Source of the DNA: Minisyncoccota bacterium
GTDB lineage: Bacteria; Patescibacteriota; Minisyncoccia; Moranbacterales; UBA2206
NCBI GenBank assembly: GCA_031291955.1
Contig: JARLIA010000015.1
Coordinates: forward strand, 1-54,203
Direction of reading: 5' to 3'
DNA length: 54,203 nucleotides
The notes beneath the pieces were generated by a model, which worked only from the letters and a program-made list of their open reading frames with translations, had not been told where the DNA came from and did not search any database. Positions 1-6,735 of the stretch are shown in pieces (the first letter of the stretch is position 1; every line of letters begins with the position of its first letter). The position numbers were made by a program, and so were the translations under genes.

Positions 1-160
1 ATTTTCAATTTTCAATTTTCAATTTTTCTGGCTGCGCCAGATCTCGCATAGCGAGACAAACAATTCAATAATTTTTCAAGTTATTAAACGTTTGGAAATT
101 TAGTCATTGAAGCATTGGAAATTGTTTAGAAATTATAAATTGAAAATTGGAAATTATATG
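1..160. repeat. Family A palindromic spacer repeat, copy 1
   Basis: AT-rich dispersed repeat downstream of the HypA gene. The left arm is reiterated TTTTCAA units (1-27); the right arm (about 120-157) is the matching AAATTGAAAATT type, so the ends can pair. Between them lie two tiny perfect hairpins, CTGGC-TGC-GCCAG at 29-41 and TCTCGC-ATA-GCGAGA at 42-56. The same arrangement recurs at 15478-15640, and partial relatives lie at 7971-8093 and 10890-11030. No reading frame is supported here. Confidence 0.75.
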
Positions 161-164
161 TTTA

Positions 165-440
165 TTATACCTCAATATCCGTTATTTTCCAGCTCTCACC
201 GGCCGTTTTGCGGATAAAGAATTGCGTGTCTCTGTAGGGCGTGTCTTTGGCAATATTCTCCAGCCCGAACTGGAGATTTTCCTCTGAGATATCTTCCAGG
301 TGCTCCGGGTGGCCGTCATGAGCCATCGCCACCTGGCCAAGTTCAATGTAAACTTTTTTGACCTTAACGGAAAGTTTCTGTTCAAAAACAATCCGGTCCA
401 GCTGTTTAATTATTTCTTTGGCTAACAAAAAATCATGCAT
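165..440 (-). CDS. hypA: HypA-like nickel delivery protein lacking the zinc domain
   Basis: 91 residues, versus roughly 110-120 for usual HypA, the accessory protein that delivers nickel to the [NiFe] hydrogenase large subunit. The protein starts Met-His-Asp, so the N-terminal nickel-binding His2 of the family is kept, followed by a helix (LLAKEIIKQLD) and the strand region ending in IELGQ. The C-terminal half should carry a four-cysteine zinc domain, but this protein has no cysteine at all and ends soon after a short beta segment. It is the last gene of the small-subunit/large-subunit operon, 17 bases after the superoxide reductase gene. The identification rests on the N-terminus and the context. 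It could be a divergent HypA whose zinc site has been lost, or an unrelated short protein. Confidence 0.7.
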   Translation of the reverse strand: MHDFLLAKEIIKQLDRIVFEQKLSVKVKKVYIELGQVAMAHDGHPEHLEDISEENLQFGLENIAKDTPYRDTQFFIRKTAGESWKITDIEV

Positions 441-457
441 ATTTCGACCTGGATTGA

Positions 458-850
458 TTATAAATTAATAACTTCTTCGCTACTCCACAGTCCGTGGACA
501 TTACAATAAGCCCGTGCCTTAATATGCTCGGCCTCCAGAAAAAATTCCGCCCATGGATCCTGGTTGATATCGATCTTTTTCCGATACACCCGGTGCTCCG
601 TAATCACTTCGATCCATTCGATATAGTGAGCCGACTCCATCGGATGCGGCACGCTGCCGACTTTCACAATCACGCCAGAATCGGTCCGCTCGATAACCGG
701 TTTATGTTTTTCCATCCCTTCGTCATCGTTTTTTTCTTGCTTCCACTCCATGTTCTGTCCGCAGCAGACCAATTCTCCCGCTCCGGTATGAACCATTTCG
801 ACCATATTCCCGCAGATATTACACTTATAAATTTGTTTTTGCTCTGTCAT
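458..850 (-). CDS. dfx: Desulfoferrodoxin-type superoxide reductase
   Basis: 130 residues. Superoxide reductase converts superoxide to hydrogen peroxide without making O2, using a square-pyramidal Fe(His)4Cys centre. The N-terminal desulforedoxin domain has Cys10, Cys13, Cys29 and Cys30 for a Fe(Cys)4 site. The catalytic domain shows the family ligands: His49 in EKHKPV with Glu47 beside it, His69 in VPHPM, His75 in AHYIEWIE, Cys116 and His119 in CNVHGLW. Length and motif order match two-iron (class I) enzymes. It lies between the hydrogenase large subunit and HypA on the same strand, which suggests protection of oxygen-sensitive metal centres. A cytoplasmic location is expected, as no signal peptide is seen. 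Confidence 0.95.
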   Translation of the reverse strand: MTEQKQIYKCNICGNMVEMVHTGAGELVCCGQNMEWKQEKNDDEGMEKHKPVIERTDSGVIVKVGSVPHPMESAHYIEWIEVITEHRVYRKKIDINQDPWAEFFLEAEHIKARAYCNVHGLWSSEEVINL

Positions 851-941
851 TTTTTTGTTATTACTTATTATAAAAAATAATTTTCAAGACCCCTTCAGTG
901 AAATCACGTGTAAATCAATGATGATTAATGGTTCTGACTTT

Positions 942-2201
942 TCAATGCACCGCGCAACTGATGCATGGATCATAAGCCCGGATAAAGGCGCGCAACTTCC
1001 TTTCCCGCTCCTTATCGGAAAGATTCATGATGTGCGGAATATATTCTACCACATCATCTTCCAGGTTGGACAGAGACTGAGCGGTCGGAGTGATAATATT
1101 GACATTCTTGATATAACCTTTCAGATCAATATCAACATGATAATAAAGCGTTCCTCGCGGCGCTTCCACCGCCGCGCATCCCGCGCCGGCTTTTATCTCA
1201 TATTCTTTCGTGATTACCTGGTTAAGATCGGATTGTAGAAGCTGTTTGATGAGCAGCTGCGATTCCTCGATCGCGTGAATAACCTCCACCATCTGGGCCA
1301 GAATATTGTCAAAAGGATTGTAGTTGGGAAATTTCCAATTCAACTTGGAAAGATATTCAAAAGCCCGCGGTTTCAATTTGTCACGATTGAGATTGACGCG
1401 GGCAATCGCGCCGATGAGGTAACTCTTTCCATTGTGTTCCACCCGCTTCACCACCTCATGCTGTTTTTGCAGTTCCAAAAAATTTGACTCGAAAGCTGAA
1501 ACCGGAATATGAAGACCGCGATTGGAAATGATGTCGCCGTCGTAAATAGCATAATGATTGTTTTGATAAAGACTGACGTATTCCGTTTCCCGCGAAAAAT
1601 CAGGCAGTTTTATCCCGCGAAAAAATTCCCCGAGTGCCAAGGCATCATTCAACACTCTCGGCGAGTCAGCCACCAATTTCTTGAGCGCTTCCGCATCCGG
1701 CGCCTTTTTGAATCCGCCCGGCTCGTTGGTGAGCGGATGGACCACCCGGCCGCCGATTACTTTAACGATTTCCATGCCGTATTCCCGAAGACGAATAGCT
1801 TTTTTCGTCTCCTCCGGATATTCCTGGACAAGTTTTATATCGTTATCAATATCCAAAAAATCAGCCAGCGAGAGGAAAAAAAGATGGAGAGCGTGGGAAT
1901 GAATGATCTGTCCCAACTCCATCACTTCCCGAAGTTTCTCCGACTCCTCGCTCGGCTGGATTCCCAGCGCGTTTTCGATGGATTTTATGGCAGTCAGATT
2001 GTGCACTACCGGACAGATGCCGCAGATCCGCTGGGCCACGATCGGCATGTCCTTGAAATTGCGGCCGATGAGCACTCCTTCGATGAGCCGGATCCCTTCC
2101 TGCACTTCGAGCTTGGCCGACGCGACATCGCCAGAGAGAACACTGGCCATAAAACCGGTATGACCTTCCATTTTAGCAATGTGATTGATTTTTATCAGCA
2201 T
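942..2201 (-). CDS. [NiFe] hydrogenase large (catalytic) subunit, group 3-like
   Basis: 419 residues. It carries the Ni-Fe(CN)2CO centre that interconverts H2 with protons and electrons. Motif L1 is seen as RICGIC followed by VVH (Cys60, Cys63, His67), and motif L2 at the extreme C-terminus as DPCISC-A-V-H (Cys413, Cys416, His419). Conserved MEGH (10-14), GGRVVHP and EAPRGTLYYH segments are present. The stop codon TGA comes directly after His419, the residue at which maturation proteases normally cut, so there is no C-terminal peptide to remove. The compact size and cytoplasmic character fit group 3 enzymes. It is separated from its small subunit by a matrixin gene, which is unusual. The subgroup is not resolved by eye. 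Confidence 0.95.
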   Translation of the reverse strand: MLIKINHIAKMEGHTGFMASVLSGDVASAKLEVQEGIRLIEGVLIGRNFKDMPIVAQRICGICPVVHNLTAIKSIENALGIQPSEESEKLREVMELGQIIHSHALHLFFLSLADFLDIDNDIKLVQEYPEETKKAIRLREYGMEIVKVIGGRVVHPLTNEPGGFKKAPDAEALKKLVADSPRVLNDALALGEFFRGIKLPDFSRETEYVSLYQNNHYAIYDGDIISNRGLHIPVSAFESNFLELQKQHEVVKRVEHNGKSYLIGAIARVNLNRDKLKPRAFEYLSKLNWKFPNYNPFDNILAQMVEVIHAIEESQLLIKQLLQSDLNQVITKEYEIKAGAGCAAVEAPRGTLYYHVDIDLKGYIKNVNIITPTAQSLSNLEDDVVEYIPHIMNLSDKERERKLRAFIRAYDPCISCAVH

Positions 2202-2252
2202 AATTTTTATTTTAGTTTACCCTAAAACCTCTAAATTTCCCAATTCTTAAAC

Positions 2253-3206
2253 TTAGTTAAAAGCGCAGACCTTGTCCAACTCTGCCAGATCTTCAGCTGT
2301 CGGCTGGATATTGTTCATATTCTGGTCGCCCAGGAGATAATACATGATCGATTTGGAATTTTGGACGTGCTCCATGCCAAGATAGTGTCCCAGTTCGTGC
2401 GTCAGCGTCAGCTCCAGATCAGCGGGAGCCCGGTATTCATAAATGTTTATCTCCTTGCCATCAAACACTCCTTTTTCAAATTCCTGAGTTCCGCCGTATT
2501 GACTGGTATAAGTCTCGACGCTGCTGTTGTAACTTTTAACCGCCTGATTCTCTTGGGTCGCCACTCCGTTCGTCTGGCTAGCCAACTTATTTATCGCCTG
2601 CCGTTCCTTATCAAGATTCTTGTATTCGTCATCCAGCTGGCTCTTTTCTTTTTTAAGCTTATTGTATTCTTCCTCCGGCGCCCCGCCATAGCTGTTCCAG
2701 CGATCCACCTCGGAATTATATTTGTCCAAATCTTTTTTATAATTCGACAGATCTTTATTGTAATTATCCACCTTTTGTTTGTAGGCAGTGCTCAAGGAAT
2801 TATATCGCCCGGTCAAATCAGTATCGGTCGCCTTGAGGTTTTGGTAGTTCTGATCCAATTGGGCGGCCGCGTCGGATTGCTGCTGGCGGCTGTCATAAAT
2901 CATATTGATTTTGAAAGTGGAATTCGGGTCATAAGCCAGCACCGTCCTTCCGGCCGCCTTATTCCAGACATCCGCCGCCTGTCCGGCCGATTGCGCGAGT
3001 TGATCTTTGGATATGCCAAATTTCGGATCAACATTTCCGATAGCAAACGAGCGCGATTGACCACAGGGATGATAGAGTCCGAGTTTGCTCGCCACGGTTG
3101 TCTCGGCTTGCTGGAAGACAGGACGCGCTTGATCCTGATGGGTCAAAATTATGCCCGCCGCCGCGAAAAGAACGACGATTAAAAGATACCCGAAAAATTT
3201 CTTCAT
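2253..3206 (-). CDS. Membrane-anchored matrixin-like zinc metalloprotease with coiled-coil insert
   Basis: 317 residues. An N-terminal hydrophobic segment (about 4-21) is a signal anchor, so the protein is probably outside the membrane. The zinc motif HELGHYLGMEH (270-280) fits HExxHxxGxxH of M10/M12 metzincins, and Met288 in SIMYY fits the Met-turn. A substrate-side strand (about 97-107, FKINMIYDSR) is separated from the catalytic helix by roughly 110 residues rich in Lys, Asp, Tyr, Asn and Gln (about 110-220) that look like a long coiled coil. The usual pro-domain cysteine switch is not evident. It lies between the hydrogenase subunit genes with about 50-base gaps on each side. A role in hydrogenase maturation is unlikely because it appears exported; co-transcription may be incidental. 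Confidence 0.85.
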   Translation of the reverse strand: MKKFFGYLLIVVLFAAAGIILTHQDQARPVFQQAETTVASKLGLYHPCGQSRSFAIGNVDPKFGISKDQLAQSAGQAADVWNKAAGRTVLAYDPNSTFKINMIYDSRQQQSDAAAQLDQNYQNLKATDTDLTGRYNSLSTAYKQKVDNYNKDLSNYKKDLDKYNSEVDRWNSYGGAPEEEYNKLKKEKSQLDDEYKNLDKERQAINKLASQTNGVATQENQAVKSYNSSVETYTSQYGGTQEFEKGVFDGKEINIYEYRAPADLELTLTHELGHYLGMEHVQNSKSIMYYLLGDQNMNNIQPTAEDLAELDKVCAFN

Positions 3207-3290
3207 GTGTCTACAAATTACGAATAACTCCTGAGTTTTTTATTTTTATTTGTATATTTGTATTTAATTTGTAGTTCGTAGAGATTCTTC
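3207..3290. repeat. Family E spacer (acgaa/tacaaat repeats) running into small-subunit gene end
   Basis: AT-rich spacer containing reiterated ACAAATTACGAA-type text and its complement (ATTTGTATTTAATTTGTAGTTCGTAG). The arms can pair into a hairpin. The right arm overlaps the last codons of the small-subunit gene. A related spacer lies upstream of rpsJ at 26498-26652. Confidence 0.55.
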
Positions 3291-4241
3291 AACGTCATCC
3301 CTCAATCCATAAATCTCTGTCGTATTCTCAAATTCCTCGTCCGTCATCATGGTCTTAAGAGTAGCCCGCATCGCTTTAATGTTAGCGCCCGGGCGCAATC
3401 CCCGACAGCCCTGACAAGTCATCCGGGCTGTGGGACACACCGCGTCGCACCCGCCCAAAATCATCGGACCAAAACACGGCTTCTTGTCTAACAGCAAGCA
3501 ACGATTGCCGGCTTTCTTGCACTCGACGCAGACAGGGCTATCGGGAATGGTCGGAATGTTGCCTAGGAGAAGTTCGGGAGCGTAGCGCAAGAACTCCTCG
3601 CCGTTTATCGGACAGCCCGGGAAATAGAAATCTACTTTCACGAAATTGTCGATTTCTTTGATTTCTGGATTGCTAATGCCCTGGATATATTTATAGACAT
3701 GTTTTATCGTATTGGCTCCTTCGTGATAATTTTTGATTTCGGGAATGCCGCCCATGGCCGCGCAATTCCCGAGAGCCGCCAGCACTCGGCTTCTTTTCCG
3801 AACCGATTGCAATAATTTCAGGTTATCTTCCGTTACCGGATTTCCCTCCACTAACACCAAGTCCAATTTCGTCCCCGGATCTTCTTCCTCCTCAATCAGG
3901 CGAAAATCAACCATCTCAACGGAAGAAGCAAAATCCAAGAATTTCTCGCCCAGATCCAAAAGAGCGAACTGACAGCCTTCACAAGATGTTAGGCTGACAA
4001 TGGCCATTTTCGGTTTCCGGCCGCCTGTTTTGGCTCTCGGCGCCGCGACCGGGCTTGAAACAGTCTTGAATTTAGGCGGGGCATTCTGGACTCTCACTGG
4101 AATATTCTGCGCTTCCGCAGCTGACGCCGCCCCCGGCGCGTTTTTTCGCGTGGCGGTTTTTTTTATTTTTACCGTTCCGACAGTTTTTTTGGTTGTTGTT
4201 TTTTTGACGGCTTTCCCCGCCGCTTTTTTTGTAATTGTCAT
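3264..4241 (-). CDS. [NiFe] hydrogenase small subunit with Lys/Ala-rich N-terminal tail
   Basis: 325 residues. This electron-transfer subunit pairs with the large subunit. The hydrogenase body starts near residue 78. Proximal cluster ligands are Cys87 and Cys90 (CEGC), Cys160 (LGNCAAMGG) and Cys210 (FPGCP). Further cysteines at 238, 241, 248 and 256 and at 265, 269, 276 and 279 (GGCDAVCP, CQGCRG) fit two more clusters, as in group 3 small subunits of the sulfhydrogenase/Mvh kind. The first 77 residues are low-complexity Lys, Thr, Ala and Pro, like a histone H1 tail; no Tat or Sec signal is seen, which fits a cytoplasmic enzyme. The ATG lies 6 bases after a TATAAT box, which supports this start and implies a leaderless message. 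Confidence 0.93.
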   Translation of the reverse strand: MTITKKAAGKAVKKTTTKKTVGTVKIKKTATRKNAPGAASAAEAQNIPVRVQNAPPKFKTVSSPVAAPRAKTGGRKPKMAIVSLTSCEGCQFALLDLGEKFLDFASSVEMVDFRLIEEEEDPGTKLDLVLVEGNPVTEDNLKLLQSVRKRSRVLAALGNCAAMGGIPEIKNYHEGANTIKHVYKYIQGISNPEIKEIDNFVKVDFYFPGCPINGEEFLRYAPELLLGNIPTIPDSPVCVECKKAGNRCLLLDKKPCFGPMILGGCDAVCPTARMTCQGCRGLRPGANIKAMRATLKTMMTDEEFENTTEIYGLRDDVEESLRTTN

Positions 4242-4247
4242 GATCTG

Positions 4248-4276
4248 ATTATATCATAAAAATTACTTTCTGTTTA
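4248..4276 (-). promoter_or_regulatory. Promoter for hydrogenase small-subunit operon, leaderless type
   Basis: On the minus strand a perfect TATAAT (4248-4253) follows a 17-base spacer and a TAAACA -35-like hexamer (4271-4276, 4 of 6 match to TTGACA). The -10 box ends 6 bases before the ATG at 4241, so initiation would fall at or next to the start codon. It directly follows the terminator of the upstream unit, as expected for an independent promoter. Confidence 0.7.
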
Positions 4277-4310
4277 TGCGTTTGGATTTGCAAATACATC
4301 CCAAGCTTAC

Positions 4311-4349
4311 AAAAAATAAGCGGAGTGGTTCCAATGAAACCGCTCCGCT
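4311..4349 (-). terminator. Rho-independent terminator ending the diaphorase/hypC unit
   Basis: Perfect 12-base inverted repeat AGCGGAGCGGTT / AACCACTCCGCT type (4319-4330 with 4338-4349, 7-base loop), followed on the minus strand by TTATTTTTT (4311-4318). It overlaps the stop codon of the 225-residue gene and separates the two hydrogenase transcription units. Confidence 0.9.
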
Positions 4350-5025
4350 AAAACAAACACTTCCAGAAGTCCTTGGTCCATTCATGAACATTCCAAAAAG
4401 ATCGATAGTCTATTTCCTTGATAGCTCCGGCCGCCTCCATGAATTCTTTGGACTTTGCCTGCCTATCTTTGAATAAACGCCGAGTTTGATTACTGATGCC
4501 GATCTCCACTATTGTGGCGAAGTGAATGAGAGCAACTCCTTTTTTTGGAATATCCCCCTTGAGCCAAGGATGGGGCAGTAACCCATTGATGGCCACATGC
4601 ACCTTACCATTGACGTAACTTGCCCGAAATTCTTCCCCATCCCGATATAGTGTTACGGGAACCAACAAATGGGAGAAAAGAAATTTATCCGCGAACTTCG
4701 GATTCCTTTTCCGGAGTTCTTGGGCCGCGATTTGGTCCAGGGTAAAATCCACGTGCTCTTGCTCGGAAAAGAAGCTATGGATAATTCCACTATGAATTTT
4801 TTCCCAACCGCGCATTCTGGCGAATACCTCCAGAGCTTTATAGGTGAAGCTTTTTTGGGGTAAATTTCTCACCAACTCCGCATAGTCGAGCGTCTCCTGG
4901 GAATTCTCCATTCGCTTGACCACGTCTATCAAATAGCGGGTATTGTCGGCTTTTTTTTCTCCGAATACCCGGCAGCTAGTGTTGAGGATGACCAATTTCT
5001 CCAAAGCTCCCTTGTTAATGATCAT
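4348..5025 (-). CDS. Unrecognised 225-residue protein in hydrogenase maturation context
   Basis: I do not recognise this family. The protein is soluble, mixed alpha/beta, without signal peptide or membrane helix. Visible features are a central beta-rich stretch (LLVPVTLYRDGEEFRASYVN, about 120-140), a following GLLPHPWLKGD segment, and a C-terminal WNVHEWTKDFWKC segment rich in Trp. There are only two cysteines and no CxxC. Its start overlaps the end of hypC by 4 bases (ATGA), a sign of translational coupling, and the gene ends in the operon terminator. The tight pairing with HypC suggests a maturation or assembly role, but that is inference from position only. It is not HypB, D, E or F: no GTPase, CxxC-cluster or acylphosphatase motifs are seen. 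Confidence 0.8.
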   Translation of the reverse strand: MIINKGALEKLVILNTSCRVFGEKKADNTRYLIDVVKRMENSQETLDYAELVRNLPQKSFTYKALEVFARMRGWEKIHSGIIHSFFSEQEHVDFTLDQIAAQELRKRNPKFADKFLFSHLLVPVTLYRDGEEFRASYVNGKVHVAINGLLPHPWLKGDIPKKGVALIHFATIVEIGISNQTRRLFKDRQAKSKEFMEAAGAIKEIDYRSFWNVHEWTKDFWKCLF

Positions 5026-5246
5026 AATATTTCCTCCTTTTCTTTTATCCGGCGTATCTCTTTAATCAAGTCCTGAGCATCACTTTTGTCCATTTTATCA
5101 ATAACGACATTCTGCTGCGTTAAGCAGAAGTCGCCGGGTTTTAATTCTACTATCGTTTTCATTTCCTGTCTATCGCCGTTCGGATTTTCTACTATAACTA
5201 CGCCGCCATTGATTGATATTACTTTTTTGGGAATTGTTAGGCACAT
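5022..5246 (-). CDS. hypC: HypC/HupF hydrogenase assembly chaperone
   Basis: 74 residues, the usual HypC size. It begins MCLTIP, with the catalytic Cys2 that carries the Fe(CN)2CO unit with HypD and hands it to the large subunit. Family features VISINGGVVIVE (barrel strand) and LKPGDFCL (normally GDYVLVH) follow, then a charged C-terminal helix with DAQDLIKEI. The stop overlaps the start of the 225-residue gene. HypD, HypE and HypF, which it needs, are not in the window. Confidence 0.92.
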   Translation of the reverse strand: MCLTIPKKVISINGGVVIVENPNGDRQEMKTIVELKPGDFCLTQQNVVIDKMDKSDAQDLIKEIRRIKEKEEIL

Positions 5247-5268
5247 GGATGCAATTTTAAATTGAAAA

Positions 5269-6711
5269 TTAGAAATTAGAAATTTTCATACTTTGTCCGC
5301 CACCATTCCCGCATCCTTCCGGGCAGACCATCACTTCCAGAAAATCGCATTCTAATTCACGCTTTTGGATATCCTCCAAAACTTTTTTTATCTCCAGAAC
5401 GCCATTGGCTTTTTGTATCGCCAAATCTGATTTTAATATTTCCGAGAGATTGCCGAAACGCGTCATTTTTTCATATTTTTCATCATAACCATTGAGAAAT
5501 TTGTCCGCCTGAACTTCTTTTATATTTTTCGGATTATATTTTTTGAGTCTGACCAGGCGACCCAGTTCGCGAACGGTAATGATACAATCCAAAGTGCTAC
5601 TCTTCAATTTTTTTCTGGCCGTGCAAGCCGAAATCAGAACGGTGCGAATATTGCCGGAATCGATTTTTTCCTGGCGGGCATATTCGTTTTTCACGGCCGC
5701 CGCCATCAATTCCTCCGGCCGCAAGGTTTTAGCGATATGTCCAGATAGTTCCGGAAAATATTTTCGGATATAGAGTTCGGCCGACGGGCAGAAACTAGAA
5801 ATGATCAACTGATGTTTATTATTTTTATTTTTTTGGAAAAGCCACCGACGCGGATGAATCTCTTGTTCCAAAGCTTCGACGTATTTTTCATATCCCCAAC
5901 CCGAATCAAACACCTTTTCAAAGCCTAGCTCGCGAAGCAGGCTGGCCAGTTTTTCCTTACTATCAACGCCGGGAAATTCATTGCCAATACTTTCCAATAC
6001 CGCCGGATCAATGACCGCCACCGCCAAAATATTCATATTGTCTAAATCTTTTACGATATTCTCCAGATCGCCTTGATCAGTGAGCGCCGCCGTCGGGCAA
6101 TGCTTGACACAGGCTCCGCAGAAAATGCAATCAAGCGGTTCGTTGTAGGCCGTTCCGACCACCGAAGCGCCGCCCCGATGGTTAAAGCCATAGGACTTCA
6201 CCGGACAGATATTGATGCACCGCCGGCATTCCACGCAATATTCGGTCGTCCGAGCGATGACCGGATTTTCCTCGTCTACTACTACTCGCGCCCAGTTGTC
6301 GCGCACTAAATTCAATTCTTCGTCCGAAGTAATTTCAACTCTGCGTGGCACGAAATGGAAATTCTCTATTTTATATTCCTCGGCCAATTTTTGGAATTCG
6401 CATTGCCGGTTTTTCTTGCAGGAAATACATTTCCCGGCGTGATCCGACCAGAGCAGTTCCAAATTTATTTCCCTGGCTTTCTTAATCTTTTCCGATTCTG
6501 TTATTATTTCCAGGCCGTTGCTCACTTTGGTCGTGCAAGATGTCACCAATTTTCCGCCGATTTCCACCAAACACAAACGGCAAACCGCCTCGCGCTTCAA
6601 TTTTCCGTGTTGGCATAAAGTTGGAACGGGAATATTTTCCCGCCGGCAAACATCCAGGACTGTCTCGCCTTCACTGGCTGCGTATTTTTTTCCGTTTATT
6701 TTAATTTCCAT
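5269..6711 (-). CDS. HydA/NuoG-like iron-sulfur subunit with decayed [FeFe]-hydrogenase domain
   Basis: 480 residues from the ATG at 6711 (an in-frame TTG lies three codons upstream). Domains in order: 2Fe-2S ferredoxin (Cys33, 44, 47, 59); His-ligated 4Fe-4S (His91, Cys95, 98, 104); two 4Fe-4S ferredoxin motifs (Cys159, 162, 165, 169 and 195, 198, 201, 205); then an [FeFe]-hydrogenase-like domain. The H-cluster motifs are altered. TSCCP reads SSFCP, losing the proton-relay Cys (Phe307) but keeping Cys308. MPCTxKK reads SACTARK, keeping Cys363 but with Arg366 for the Lys. The third motif EVMVCPEGCGNGGGQ keeps Cys463 and Cys467. The segment with GGVMEAA is missing. So it probably binds a cubane cluster but not an active diiron site, and works as the electron conduit between the diaphorase and the [NiFe] subunits. 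The last residues (KISNF) are coded by spacer repeat. Confidence 0.9.
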   Translation of the reverse strand: MEIKINGKKYAASEGETVLDVCRRENIPVPTLCQHGKLKREAVCRLCLVEIGGKLVTSCTTKVSNGLEIITESEKIKKAREINLELLWSDHAGKCISCKKNRQCEFQKLAEEYKIENFHFVPRRVEITSDEELNLVRDNWARVVVDEENPVIARTTEYCVECRRCINICPVKSYGFNHRGGASVVGTAYNEPLDCIFCGACVKHCPTAALTDQGDLENIVKDLDNMNILAVAVIDPAVLESIGNEFPGVDSKEKLASLLRELGFEKVFDSGWGYEKYVEALEQEIHPRRWLFQKNKNNKHQLIISSFCPSAELYIRKYFPELSGHIAKTLRPEELMAAAVKNEYARQEKIDSGNIRTVLISACTARKKLKSSTLDCIITVRELGRLVRLKKYNPKNIKEVQADKFLNGYDEKYEKMTRFGNLSEILKSDLAIQKANGVLEIKKVLEDIQKRELECDFLEVMVCPEGCGNGGGQSMKISNF

Positions 6712-6735
6712 ATTTTTCAAATTTCCCCAATAACC

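Noticed and set aside
1509-2225. Long open frames on the plus strand opposite the hydrogenase, rpoC, fusA and tuf genes
   Set aside because: They are antisense shadows of strongly conserved genes, with no SD or recognisable domain.
2253-3206. Matrixin as the hydrogenase maturation endopeptidase
   Set aside because: It has a signal anchor and a metzincin fold, whereas maturation proteases are cytoplasmic HycI/HoxW-type; the large subunit also has no peptide to cut.
5269-6711. Functional [FeFe] hydrogenase
   Set aside because: The proton-relay Cys and diiron-binding Lys are replaced and the GGVMEAA segment is missing, so catalysis at an H-cluster is very unlikely.
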